A DNA stretch of 64,000 bases from CAWFGW01 sp963815495 (GCA_963815495.1 CAWFGW010000010.1:62001-126000), one strand, 5' to 3'; positions 54,170-62,077 are shown, counted from the stretch's first letter. The notes: generated by a model not told the origin, from the sequence alone. Program-made: numbers and translations.

Positions 54170-55294
54170 ATGCTCAATAGAAGGTTTCTAAGAATTAAAG
54201 CAATGCAAGGCGTGTTTGCATTTAGAAAAAAAGAAGAGTCTAATTTCAATCTTGCTATTGAGCAAATTGATGAAGACTTTGCTCCTGACTTAAACTCAAT
54301 GATTCCTCCCGATCATCAGTCGTTAGCACGAAACAAAAAAGACGCTAAAGAACTATTTAAGCGATACTTTGTTCAGAAACACCTTCCAACCTTACCTGAA
54401 TTTGAAGAGGAAGTAACTGATTCGGCACAAAGTGCCATGAATTATTACAGAACGGAGCGCGACAAGGACATCAAAAAAATACAACAACAATTATTAGAGG
54501 ATACGGATAATATATTAAACCACTATTATTCCACCTTACTCTTTTTAACGGAGTTATATCACCTTGATGTAAAACATAGCAAAACTGCTTTTCATACCTT
54601 TCAAACACTTCAGGTAATTGAGGATGATGATGAATTTCATGCTGCTGTAGCTAAAAGAAAATTGAGTTGGGACAAAGAAAATTCCTTAGCTCGTAAAATT
54701 TATAGAGAAAACATCAGTGAAGACGAGCGTTTTATTGAATATTTAAAAAAGCCTCAAAAAACATTGAATGATGAAAAGGAAATTTTAAAAATCATCATCA
54801 AAAAACACATTTTCAAAAACCCTATTATTAAAAACCAATTTGAGGAAAGTGATGCTCAGTGGGATGAAAACGGTGAAATAGCATTAAGCTTAATATTAAA
54901 ATCAATCAAAAAGATTGAACCAGGACAGTTTGTACATTATTCACTGTCAGAGAACTGGGATGAGGACAAAGATTTTTTGTTAACACTCTTTAATGAAACA
55001 GTGAAACAAAATGATGAGCTAAGAGAAAAAATTGCTTCATCTTTATCAAATTGGAAATTAGAACGTGTAGCACTTACTGACCAAATTATTTTGGAAATGG
55101 CTTGCAATGAAATGATTCATTTTCCATATATCCCTACAAAGGTAACTATTAATGAGTTTATTGAACTATCAAAAAAGTATAGTACTCCAAAAAGCAAACA
55201 GTTTATTAACGGGGTGTTAGACGTGCTTTCTGCTCAACTTATAAAAGAAGGTATCATTAAAAAAAGCGGAAGAGGCTTGATAGATAACCGTTAA
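54170..55294 (+). CDS. nusB: Transcription antitermination factor NusB, long Bacteroidota form
   Basis: 374 residues against about 140 in E. coli. The NusB helical domain is the C-terminal third (VALTDQIILEMACNEMIHFP, then TKVTINEFIELSKKYSTPKSKQFINGVLDVL). It opens with RRFLRIKAMQGVFAF, and the middle has an added helical region. The extended form is normal in this phylum. NusB acts with NusE in rRNA antitermination. First gene of the nusB to coaE cluster. Confidence 0.93.
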   Translation: MLNRRFLRIKAMQGVFAFRKKEESNFNLAIEQIDEDFAPDLNSMIPPDHQSLARNKKDAKELFKRYFVQKHLPTLPEFEEEVTDSAQSAMNYYRTERDKDIKKIQQQLLEDTDNILNHYYSTLLFLTELYHLDVKHSKTAFHTFQTLQVIEDDDEFHAAVAKRKLSWDKENSLARKIYRENISEDERFIEYLKKPQKTLNDEKEILKIIIKKHIFKNPIIKNQFEESDAQWDENGEIALSLILKSIKKIEPGQFVHYSLSENWDEDKDFLLTLFNETVKQNDELREKIASSLSNWKLERVALTDQIILEMACNEMIHFPYIPTKVTINEFIELSKKYSTPKSKQFINGVLDVLSAQLIKEGIIKKSGRGLIDNR

Positions 55295-55296
55295 TA

Positions 55297-55327
55297 TTTG
55301 CCTTAAAATGAATGATTGTTAACTTTG
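55297..55327 (+). promoter_or_regulatory. Promoter of the DUF1573-yajC unit
   Basis: TTTG (55297-55300), exactly 19 bases, TAACTTTG (55320-55327): a full consensus match, starting right after the nusB stop and 39 bp before the DUF1573 start. The downstream genes can thus be expressed apart from nusB. Confidence 0.75.
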
Positions 55328-55366
55328 TTATAATTATTTGAATTAAATTACAAACCAACAATAAAT

Positions 55367-56056
55367 ATGAACATGAAGAAGAGATCTATTTTCGCGTTAT
55401 CAACACTATTTGTTGCTTCCTCGCTGTTGACATCATGTAGTGGTGATGCCAAAGTTGAAGAAGCAGAATCGATAATGGAAGAATATAACGAAACTGCTCC
55501 AGTTGAAGAAGCAACAGCTATTGAAGAGGCTACTCCTATTAATGCTGTTGATTTAAAAGAACCTACAGTTGACAGTGTTGAAATGCCCGTAAAAAAAACG
55601 GAAATTGAATTAACTACAGATAAAAAGAAAGGGGCTACTCCTAAGGAAGAAGTTAAAAAAACAGACAAGAAGGTTGAAGCGAAAGTAGAAGAAGTGAAAG
55701 ACGCTACTGCTGGAGCTCCTGAAATGACGTTTGAAACTACTGAATTTGAGTTTGGCGAAATCAATCAAGGTGATAAAGTAGAACACACTTTCAGTTTCAA
55801 AAACACTGGAACAGCTCCATTATTAATCACGAATGCTAGAGCTTCTTGCGGATGTACTGTTCCAGAATGGCCAAAAGAACCTATTGCACCAGGTAAATCA
55901 GGTAAAATTGATGTCGTATTCAATTCAAGAGGAAAAAGTGGTAATCAAAACAAAGCAGTAACTATCACAACAAACATTACTGACCAACCACAACAAGTTG
56001 TATATTTGAAAGGTAAAGTAAACGTGCCTCAGCCTGAAACAACTCCAGCTGAATAA
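55367..56056 (+). CDS. DUF1573 lipoprotein
   Basis: 229 residues with a lipobox (LLTSC, Cys24 if the first ATG is used; a second ATG is at codon 3). A long acidic, Glu/Thr/Lys-rich low-complexity linker (about 27-110) follows. The DUF1573 immunoglobulin-like domain (FEFGEINQGDKVEHTFSFKNTG, ARASCGCTVPEWP, IDVVFNSRGK) is at about 115-205. Exported; role unknown, although its place before yajC is conserved in Bacteroidota. Confidence 0.9.
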   Translation: MNMKKRSIFALSTLFVASSLLTSCSGDAKVEEAESIMEEYNETAPVEEATAIEEATPINAVDLKEPTVDSVEMPVKKTEIELTTDKKKGATPKEEVKKTDKKVEAKVEEVKDATAGAPEMTFETTEFEFGEINQGDKVEHTFSFKNTGTAPLLITNARASCGCTVPEWPKEPIAPGKSGKIDVVFNSRGKSGNQNKAVTITTNITDQPQQVVYLKGKVNVPQPETTPAE

Positions 56057-56066
56057 TTAATAAACT

Positions 56067-56360
56067 ATGAATATAATATTATTACAAGCCAGCAGTGGTG
56101 GTGGCCCAATGCAGATAATCATGCTAGTGGGTATCTTTGTGGTGTTTTATTTCTTTATGATAAGACCACAACAGAAAAAACAAAAAGAAGCTAAAAAGTT
56201 TAGAGAAGCACTTAAAAAAGGTGATTCAGTAATTACACTAGGTGGCTTACACGGAAAAGTAACTAGTGTAGATGATACTATTGTTACTCTTGATGTAGAC
56301 AGAGGTACTAAATTAACGTTTGATAAATCTGCAATTGCATCAATAAGCGACAAAATTTAA
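56067..56360 (+). CDS. yajC: Preprotein translocase subunit YajC
   Basis: 97 residues: one membrane helix (MQIIMLVGIFVVFYFFMIRPQQKKQKE) and a small cytoplasmic domain with GDSVITLGGLHGKV. YajC associates with SecDF at the Sec translocon. 10 bp after the DUF1573 gene. Confidence 0.96.
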   Translation: MNIILLQASSGGGPMQIIMLVGIFVVFYFFMIRPQQKKQKEAKKFREALKKGDSVITLGGLHGKVTSVDDTIVTLDVDRGTKLTFDKSAIASISDKI

Positions 56361-56381
56361 CTCACCATTCCTATAGGAATT

Positions 56382-57044
56382 ATGGCCAACAAGTTTAAAG
56401 TTAACTTAAAGGCAGCTGTACTATGTTTAGTAATATCAGCTGCCTTTTGGTTTTTTAGAGCAATGAATAAACATTACACAGACTCTGTTTATGTGCCTTT
56501 AAACATTATTGCTACTCCAAATAAACATATTAAACAATACTGGGTCCCGGGTAAAATAAAAGTAAATACAACTGCAGATGGATGGTACTTACTAAGTAGA
56601 AAGTTAGGTTTGGGCTTAGAGCCACTTGATATTGAACTTGAAAAACTTCCCAACTGTACTAAAATTCAAGCAAGTCTATTACTTAACCTTCTTAATACTC
56701 AATATGAAGATTTAGAAGTTAACTACATTTATGATGATTTTTTTGATACTGGCTATGATCAGATAAGTCAAAAAAAGGTCAATGTAAAAATCAATAGAAA
56801 AAAAGTCAAGCGAGACACCTACATTGTCTTAAGTCAAATACGGCCAAATCAACTTACATTATCTGGACCGTCTGTTGTACTAGACTCTCTCCCTAACACT
56901 ATTTTTATCGATTTAAAAGAAATGGAATTAGGGTTGTCAGTAAAACAGAAACAAGTTGATATACAATCTTATTTTAATCCGAAAATAAGTGCTTCCGAAC
57001 AATACATCATAGTTGATGTTGAACTTCAAGAAATACACCGATGA
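56382..57044 (+). CDS. YbbR-like membrane-anchored protein
   Basis: 220 residues: an N-terminal membrane anchor (LKAAVLCLVISAAFWFFRAM) followed by extracytoplasmic YbbR-type beta domains (YVPLNIIATPN, RPNQLTLSGPSVVLDSLPNTIFIDL). In Firmicutes YbbR/CdaR regulates the c-di-AMP cyclase; no cdaA is adjacent here, so role unclear. Its position between yajC and coaE is typical of Bacteroidota, and its stop overlaps the coaE start. Confidence 0.78.
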   Translation: MANKFKVNLKAAVLCLVISAAFWFFRAMNKHYTDSVYVPLNIIATPNKHIKQYWVPGKIKVNTTADGWYLLSRKLGLGLEPLDIELEKLPNCTKIQASLLLNLLNTQYEDLEVNYIYDDFFDTGYDQISQKKVNVKINRKKVKRDTYIVLSQIRPNQLTLSGPSVVLDSLPNTIFIDLKEMELGLSVKQKQVDIQSYFNPKISASEQYIIVDVELQEIHR

Positions 57045-57637
57045 TAAAAATTGGCATTACTGGAGGAATTGGATCAGGAAAGACAAGTGTCTGCGAAATT
57101 TTTAGTCATTTGGGCATACCAGTGTATGAAGCCGACAAAAAAGCTAAATCAATTATTGTTACTCCAAACGTCAAAAACGAGGTAATACAACATTTTGGAA
57201 ACGAAGCTTATCTAGAAGGTAAACTTAATAGAGATTATATTGCAAAAATCATATTTGACGACTTCAATAAACGCGAATTGTTAAATAGTATTATTCACCC
57301 TGCTGTCGCTAGTGATTTTAAAACATGGTGCTATGAAAACAAACAGGCACCATACCTCATTAAAGAAGCAGCGCTTTTTTTTGAAACAGGTTCTTATTTA
57401 GAAATGGACAAAATGATTCTTGTCACTGCTAATCACCAATTAAAAATTGATCGTATAAAAAAAAGAGATCCGTTTCGAAATGAGGAAGAAATAAGCAATA
57501 TAATGGCTTCACAACTCCCAGATGAAGAAAAAATACGTCAAGCTGACTACGTTATATCAAATAATGAAAACGAGCTACTTTTACCCCAAGTCAACAGAAT
57601 TCATTCTGAAATACTTAAACTAGTCAATCAAAATTGA
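57041..57637 (+). CDS. coaE: Dephospho-CoA kinase
   Basis: 198 residues. P-loop GITGGIGSGKTSV at the N-terminus, VYEADKKAK after it, LIKEAALFFETG in the lid-proximal region, and RIKKRD. It phosphorylates dephospho-CoA in the last step of CoA synthesis. It overlaps the YbbR-like gene by 4 bp and the convergent beta-barrel gene by 18 bp. Confidence 0.96.
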   Translation: MIKIGITGGIGSGKTSVCEIFSHLGIPVYEADKKAKSIIVTPNVKNEVIQHFGNEAYLEGKLNRDYIAKIIFDDFNKRELLNSIIHPAVASDFKTWCYENKQAPYLIKEAALFFETGSYLEMDKMILVTANHQLKIDRIKKRDPFRNEEEISNIMASQLPDEEKIRQADYVISNNENELLLPQVNRIHSEILKLVNQN

Positions 57638-58318
57638 GACCCCAGTCATAAAAGTTGATAACTCTGCTCCTCTGTTCTTTTGAAAAACAGGAGATAGGTT
57701 ATGCATGAAAAAGAAATTAAAACCACTATACATTATACGAGCAGACAATCCATAACGCATGCGTTGAATGTTAAAATCTGCTTTTGTTTTTTCAGTTAAT
57801 TTTGATCCATTGACTTCCGACACTCGTTTTGTATGCACATCAAACACCCATCCCACACGCACTCCTAAAGCCATTTTAAATGCTCCAGATCCATTTCTTG
57901 TTTGAAAAACCACTTCTACAGGAATATCAAAATGATTAATAGATATTTTCGATTTAATAAACTTAATAGTATCATTTCCAATTGAATTACCCTTAACAAA
58001 ATAAGTAGAGTCAGTTAATGCAACTGGATATATATCATTTTTGAAAGAGTAATTATCCAATCCTAGACCAAATCCTATTCTAAACTGTACATGTTCTGAT
58101 TGGGGATTAATCTTGTGGAACAAATAAATATTAGCTCCTCTACTTCCTAAAGTTTTTAAATTTAATTCATCCTGATTTTGGTAAAAATTATTGAGACCTA
58201 AATCAATAATCAATCCCTTGTTTCTAAAAGCTGTCTCTGTCTCCACTTTCAAAGAGTCCTGAGCAAAAAGATTGCTTACTACAATTAAACATATAAAAGC
58301 GCCTAATATTAACTTCAT
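57620..58318 (-). CDS. Outer-membrane beta-barrel protein (porin family)
   Basis: 232 residues with a signal peptide (ILGAFICLIVVSNLFAQ). Alternating hydrophobic strands (GLIIDLGLNNFYQN, FRIGFGLGLDNYSF, FKMALGVRVGWVFDVH, RYGLSARIMYSGFNFF) end with an aromatic-rich strand, typical of the 8-stranded outer-membrane barrels common in Bacteroidota. Function unknown. Confidence 0.8.
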   Translation of the reverse strand: MKLILGAFICLIVVSNLFAQDSLKVETETAFRNKGLIIDLGLNNFYQNQDELNLKTLGSRGANIYLFHKINPQSEHVQFRIGFGLGLDNYSFKNDIYPVALTDSTYFVKGNSIGNDTIKFIKSKISINHFDIPVEVVFQTRNGSGAFKMALGVRVGWVFDVHTKRVSEVNGSKLTEKTKADFNIQRMRYGLSARIMYSGFNFFFMHNLSPVFQKNRGAELSTFMTGVSILID

Positions 58319-58388
58319 TGAATGCTTAATTTACAATAAAAACTCAAAAAGAAAGCAGATAGAGTTTCCAGAGATTAAAAAATAATGT

Positions 58389-58396
58389 TATTTTTG
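58389..58396 (+). promoter_or_regulatory. -7 element of the tRNA-Arg(ACG) promoter
   Basis: TATTTTTG matches TAnnTTTG and ends 10 bp before the tRNA 5' end. The -33 region (tttcc near 58365) is a weak match. Confidence 0.55.
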
Positions 58397-58406
58397 CATT
58401 CCTAAT

Positions 58407-58480
58407 GGCTTCGTAGCTCAATTGAATAGAGCACCTGATTACGGCTCAGGAGGTTTTAGGTTTGAATCCTAACGAGGTCA
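58407..58480 (+). tRNA. tRNA-Arg (anticodon ACG)
   Basis: Complete cloverleaf of 74 nt: acceptor ggcttcg/cgaggtc with discriminator a, U8-A9, D-stem gctc/gagc, anticodon stem cctga/tcagg around loop ttacggc (anticodon ACG), T-stem ttagg/cctaa. CCA is not encoded. Its last 30 bases (58451-58480) are also the first 30 bases of the 353-bp unit that is repeated three times after it. It should decode CGU/CGC/CGA after A34 deamination. Confidence 0.95.
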
Positions 58481-58482
58481 CT

Positions 58483-58514
58483 AAGACCAGTCTGATGATG
58501 GCTGGTCTTTTTTT
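58483..58514 (+). terminator. Terminator after tRNA-Arg(ACG), copied in every unit
   Basis: Arms aagaccag (58483-58490) and ctggtctt (58502-58509) with an 11-base loop and a T-run. The same hairpin recurs at 58836-58867 and 59189-59220. In each case it is between the tRNA-derived part and the nuclease start codon, so the ORF is shielded from tRNA transcription. Confidence 0.85.
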
Positions 58515-58529
58515 ATTACCTACACTTTT

Positions 58530-58781
58530 ATGTTTTACCTATACATCCTTTACTCTTCTCAAATTGATCGCTTCTATGTCGGGCACACTTCTCTCTCTCC
58601 TGAATGTAGATTACAAAAACATTTATCACTTCATAAAGGATTTACTGCCAAAGCTAAGGATTGGGAAATCGTCTATACCGAAATCTTTCAAACTAAAACT
58701 GAGGCTATTAATCGAGAACTAATGATAAAAAAGTGGAAAAGCAAAGTCAGAATTAAACAGCTAATTAGTTCAACTCTATAG
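58530..58781 (+). CDS. Small GIY-YIG nuclease, unit 1
   Basis: 83 residues, a minimal GIY-YIG domain with all core residues: YLYIL at 3-7 (GIY strand), YVG at 16-18 (YIG strand), Arg27, and Glu63 in NRELM, the metal ligand. This is the UvrC-N/UPF0213-like short form with no DNA-binding partner domain. The last codons (STL and the TAG stop) are encoded by DNA that also forms the D-arm of the tRNA-like remnant. It begins 50 bp after the tRNA-Arg, just past the terminator. Confidence 0.88.
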   Translation: MFYLYILYSSQIDRFYVGHTSLSPECRLQKHLSLHKGFTAKAKDWEIVYTEIFQTKTEAINRELMIKKWKSKVRIKQLISSTL

Positions 58782-58833
58782 AGCATCCCGACTTAAGTCG
58801 GGAAGGTTTTAGGTTTGAATCCTAACGAGGTCA
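58766..58833 (+). repeat. tRNA-Arg-like remnant 1 with palindromic anticodon arm
   Basis: Aligns with tRNA-Arg(ACG) from position 8 to the 3' end. The D-arm (58766-58785) is similar, with about 15 of 19 bases shared and D-stem gttc/gagc kept. The anticodon arm is replaced by the perfect 18-bp palindrome tcccgacttaagtcggga (58786-58803), and the T-arm and acceptor 3' strand (58804-58833) are identical. The acceptor 5' strand is absent, so no mature tRNA is expected. Confidence 0.75.
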
Positions 58834-58882
58834 CTAAGACCAGTCTGATGATGGCTGGTCTTTTTTTATTACCTACACTTTT

Positions 58883-59134
58883 ATGTTTTACCTATACATC
58901 CTTTACTCTTCTCAAATTGATCGCTTCTATGTCGGGCACACTTCTCTCTCTCCTGAATGTAGATTACAAAAACATTTATCACTTCATAAAGGATTTACTG
59001 CCAAAGCTAAGGATTGGGAAATCGTCTATACCGAAATCTTTCAAACTAAAACTGAGGCTATTAATCGAGAACTAATGATAAAAAAGTGGAAAAGCAAAGT
59101 CAGAATTAAACAGCTAATTAGTTCAACTCTATAG
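58883..59134 (+). CDS. Small GIY-YIG nuclease, unit 2
   Basis: 83 residues, identical to the unit 1 protein, with the same GIY-YIG core (YLYIL, YVG, Arg27, Glu63) and the same tRNA-remnant-encoded C-terminus. Exact identity at DNA level means a very recent duplication or active gene conversion. Confidence 0.88.
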   Translation: MFYLYILYSSQIDRFYVGHTSLSPECRLQKHLSLHKGFTAKAKDWEIVYTEIFQTKTEAINRELMIKKWKSKVRIKQLISSTL

Positions 59135-59186
59135 AGCATCCCGACTTAAGTCGGGAAGGTTTTAGGTTTGAATCCTAACGAGGTCA
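59119..59186 (+). repeat. tRNA-Arg-like remnant 2 with palindromic anticodon arm
   Basis: Identical to remnant 1, 353 bp further on: D-arm-like part 59119-59138, 18-bp palindrome 59139-59156, T-arm and acceptor 3' strand 59157-59186. Confidence 0.75.
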
Positions 59187-59235
59187 CTAAGACCAGTCTG
59201 ATGATGGCTGGTCTTTTTTTATTACCTACACTTTT

Positions 59236-59493
59236 ATGTTTTACCTATACATCCTTTACTCTTCTCAAATTGATCGCTTCTATGTCGGGCACACTTCTCT
59301 CTCTCCTGAATGTAGATTACAAAAACATTTATCACTTCATAAAGGATTTACTGCCAAAGCTAAGGATTGGGAAATCGTCTATACCGAAATCTTTCAAACA
59401 AAAACAGAGGCTATTAATCGAGAGCTAATGATAAAAAAGTGGAAAAGCAAAGTCAGAATTAAACAACTCATTAGCTGCCTTTTCCTTATCTAG
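59236..59493 (+). CDS. Small GIY-YIG nuclease, unit 3 (divergent 3' end)
   Basis: 85 residues, the same through residue 80, then CLFLI instead of STL. Several silent changes near codons 55-75 (aaaaacagagg against taaaactgagg) set it apart from units 1 and 2, so it is probably the older, ancestral copy. No tRNA-like remnant follows. Its stop overlaps the end of the convergent DUF421 gene by 8 bp. Confidence 0.88.
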   Translation: MFYLYILYSSQIDRFYVGHTSLSPECRLQKHLSLHKGFTAKAKDWEIVYTEIFQTKTEAINRELMIKKWKSKVRIKQLISCLFLI

Positions 59494-60016
59494 AAACACC
59501 AGCTAATATTTTATCCATAACTTCTTTTTTTTCACTTGAGTGAAGAACCGACATATCTCCTGTAGACTCCAATACAACTGCTAAAACTTCATCAAAATGA
59601 ATCACATTTGCTTCTCTGAGTTTTGCCATCAAATCTTCCTCCCCTATATTAGTTTTAGATAAATTCTTGTGTAATATTTTTCCATCAAGCATAAGTAATT
59701 TGGGTTTGTTAGTCAAAATTGATTTCAAGATTGATGATTTACGAACCGCATAAGCAAACAACATTTGAAATAACACAATACCACCTAAAGCAACTGCTCC
59801 TTTTGTTAATGATTGTCCGGTATTCATCACTACTGCTGCAAGGATAGAACCTATTGCTATTGTTGAAGCAAAATCGAAACTAGACATTTTTGCAAAAGTC
59901 CTTAATCCAAAAAAACGAGTAATAACAATGATAATAGAGAAAATCATTATTATCGAAACAAAGACTTTAAGCAATACTTCTACATTCGCATACATCCAGT
60001 TTTCCATACCATTCAT
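59486..60016 (-). CDS. DUF421 (YetF-like) membrane protein
   Basis: 176 residues: three membrane helices in the first about 85 residues, with FFGLRTFAKMSSFDFASTIAIGS as the family hallmark, then a small cytoplasmic domain (KPKLLMLDGKILHKNL, EDLMAKLREANV). DUF421/YetF proteins have unknown function. Its 3' end touches the third GIY-YIG copy. Confidence 0.88.
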   Translation of the reverse strand: MNGMENWMYANVEVLLKVFVSIIMIFSIIIVITRFFGLRTFAKMSSFDFASTIAIGSILAAVVMNTGQSLTKGAVALGGIVLFQMLFAYAVRKSSILKSILTNKPKLLMLDGKILHKNLSKTNIGEEDLMAKLREANVIHFDEVLAVVLESTGDMSVLHSSEKKEVMDKILAGVSR

Positions 60017-60165
60017 TTTTTTAAGGCAATATAGGGAATCGTTCTTAGCTTAAATTCTAATAAATGAAAAAAGCCACTATTTATATTTTAGTGAAGTAAG
60101 TACAGCTCTTTTAATATTAAACCATTATCTCTATATTCCTTTTTGAACCTTGTGAAAAAGACTAT

Positions 60166-61230
60166 ATGGCTCGTTTAGTGAAGAAAATAAAGAAAGAGGT
60201 TGGAGTTTCTCCTTATGAATTGCTATTCAGAGGTGAACAAAAAACAGATAACATTCTGATACGAATTATTGACTTCGATGCCGATCACTTAGAAGAAAAA
60301 CCCGTTGACGATATAAAAAAAACGTTTGACTATCAAAATAAAGAAACCGTATCGTGGCTTAACATAGACGGCCTTCATAACATTCAGTTAATGGAAGAAA
60401 TCGCTAATGGTTTTAACCTTGACAAAACAATATTAAGCGATGTCATGAATACCGACTCCAGACCTAAAGTTCAAGAACATGATAACTGTATTTATATTTC
60501 TATTAAAATGCTACAACATGATGAGCAATCGAAAACTATTAATGTTGAAAACCTCAGTTTGGTGATTGCGAAAACCATGGTCATTTCATTTCAAGAAAGA
60601 AAAGGGGATGTTTTTGAACCCATTCGAGAACGCATACGAGGACAAAAAAGGCGTTTACGCACATCAGGAACAGACTACCTTGCTTTTGCATTACTCGACA
60701 TTGTGGTAGATAATTACATTTACATCCTAAGTATTTTAGGTGAAAAAATTGAAGCCTTAGAAGATATCCTGTTAACAAATCCACAACAAAATATCATAGA
60801 TGAAATTAATGGACTGAAGCGTGAACTTAATTTCCTTCGCAAAAACATTAACCCAGCTAAAGAGATGATTACTGCATTATCAAAAATGGAATCTGAGTTT
60901 ATTGATGAAGCTAATGATATGCATTATAAAGAGTTAGTCAATAACATTAGCCAGGCTATTGAAACTTCTGATAGCTATCGTGAAATTTTATCTGATCAAT
61001 TAAACATCTACCATACAACTATCAGCTCGAAGTTGAATGATATCATGAAATTCCTTACAATCTTTTCTGTCATTTTTATACCATTAACATTTATTGCTGG
61101 TATATATGGGACCAATTTCGATGTTGTCCCAGAACTCCATTATGAGTACAGCTACTTTATCATGTGGGGAATAATGATACTAGTTGCCATTTCGATGCTC
61201 ATTTATTTTAAAAAGAAAAAATGGTATTAA
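60166..61230 (+). CDS. corA: CorA family divalent cation transporter with GTN motif
   Basis: 354 residues. Long cytoplasmic alpha/beta N-terminal domain, a long stalk helix, and two C-terminal membrane helices. The end is very like Thermotoga CorA (IPLTFIAGIYG, then EYSYF and a final YFKKKKWY), but the selectivity motif reads YGTN where CorA has YGMN. It likely carries Mg2+ or another divalent metal as a pentamer; the changed residue could alter selectivity. Confidence 0.92.
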   Translation: MARLVKKIKKEVGVSPYELLFRGEQKTDNILIRIIDFDADHLEEKPVDDIKKTFDYQNKETVSWLNIDGLHNIQLMEEIANGFNLDKTILSDVMNTDSRPKVQEHDNCIYISIKMLQHDEQSKTINVENLSLVIAKTMVISFQERKGDVFEPIRERIRGQKRRLRTSGTDYLAFALLDIVVDNYIYILSILGEKIEALEDILLTNPQQNIIDEINGLKRELNFLRKNINPAKEMITALSKMESEFIDEANDMHYKELVNNISQAIETSDSYREILSDQLNIYHTTISSKLNDIMKFLTIFSVIFIPLTFIAGIYGTNFDVVPELHYEYSYFIMWGIMILVAISMLIYFKKKKWY

Positions 61231-61316
61231 ACCTGACAAAAATCATATTTTAACACCGTATTATCACATGTTTCATCAGCTGGACTTTAACTACCTTGGG
61301 TTAAAATTCTTAATGT

Positions 61317-62024
61317 ATGATAAAAAAAGATACGTTACTCAAAGACGCCATTTCTCTGAATGCTGCATTGGCTAATGTTACCCATCAGTTTGACATTGAA
61401 AACCTCAACGAAGAGGCGCAACTTGAGGAAATTTGTAAGGAGAAAGGTATTGACGCAGATTTTTTTATAGAAATTCTCAATATTTTTAACAACACCAATT
61501 ATTTCCCTAAACTTCAGTTAGGCTCTTTCCCAATTCCAATTATCATTGATTATTTAAAAAAAACGCACAAATATTACTTAAACAAACGTTTACTTGAAAT
61601 TGAACAATCCATTACACTGTCCTACACTAATGAAGCCATAAGGGAGTTTTTACAAAATTTCTTCCTGAAAATGAAAATGGATTTGATTGAACACATCCGA
61701 TATGAAGAAGGTACACTTTTCCCCTACATCAACAACCTATATCAATCATTTTCTAAAGGTGAAAAACTAGAGCTCAGCGATAAACTTAAAGATTATTCTA
61801 TAGCCTCATTTGAAGCTAGTCATGATGATGATGTAGAGAACAATATTCTGCAAGTTAAAAAATACATCATTCATAGCAGCTCAACAGTAGTAGATCTATC
61901 ACCTTATCGTGTGTTATTAAATCAACTGGATTCGTTTGAAAATGAACTGCGTATTCATGCTTTGGTAGAAGATGAAATTCTTATCCCCAAAGCGAAAGTA
62001 TTAGAACAGGAAATTCGTAAATAA
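61317..62024 (+). CDS. Hemerythrin-like protein
   Basis: 235 residues. The pattern fits a hemerythrin four-helix bundle with a di-iron site: THKYYLNKRL, then EHIRYEEGTLFPYI (H-x3-E), then EASHDDDVEN, then HALVEDEILIPKA (H-x4-D). The N-terminal about 70 residues (LLKDAISLNAALANVTHQFDIENL) form a helical extension found in Bacteroidota members. Possible roles are O2/NO sensing or iron-sulfur repair as in RIC proteins; undecided. Confidence 0.78.
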   Translation: MIKKDTLLKDAISLNAALANVTHQFDIENLNEEAQLEEICKEKGIDADFFIEILNIFNNTNYFPKLQLGSFPIPIIIDYLKKTHKYYLNKRLLEIEQSITLSYTNEAIREFLQNFFLKMKMDLIEHIRYEEGTLFPYINNLYQSFSKGEKLELSDKLKDYSIASFEASHDDDVENNILQVKKYIIHSSSTVVDLSPYRVLLNQLDSFENELRIHALVEDEILIPKAKVLEQEIRK

Positions 62025-62077
62025 ACTTTTTAATCATCTACAAACCCTGATTCAAAAAAAGAAAGTAGATTTACTTT

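Larger units (their letters stand above)
58451..59465 (+). repeat. Three tandem 353-bp tRNA/GIY-YIG units
   Basis: Unit 1 58451-58803, unit 2 58804-59156 (identical to unit 1 in the shared part), unit 3 59157 to about 59465 with a few changes near its 3' end, then diverging. Each contains the tRNA-Arg 3' part, a terminator hairpin and a GIY-YIG nuclease ORF. Units 1 and 2 also end with a tRNA-like D-arm and a perfect palindrome, which in the next unit sit in front of the tRNA 3' part. Period is exactly 353 bp. Confidence 0.95.

Noticed and set aside
58766..58833. A functional second tRNA in each repeat unit
   Set aside because: The acceptor 5' strand does not pair with the 3' strand and the anticodon arm is a palindrome without a 7-base loop.
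58462..59428. 86-residue ORFs in a second frame of each 353-bp unit
   Set aside because: They start inside tRNA-derived sequence and run across the terminator and over the GIY-YIG ORF, which has clear catalytic motifs; the second frame has none.
58451..59465. CRISPR array
   Set aside because: The repeats are 353 bp, contiguous and protein-coding, with no short repeats and unique spacers and no cas genes.
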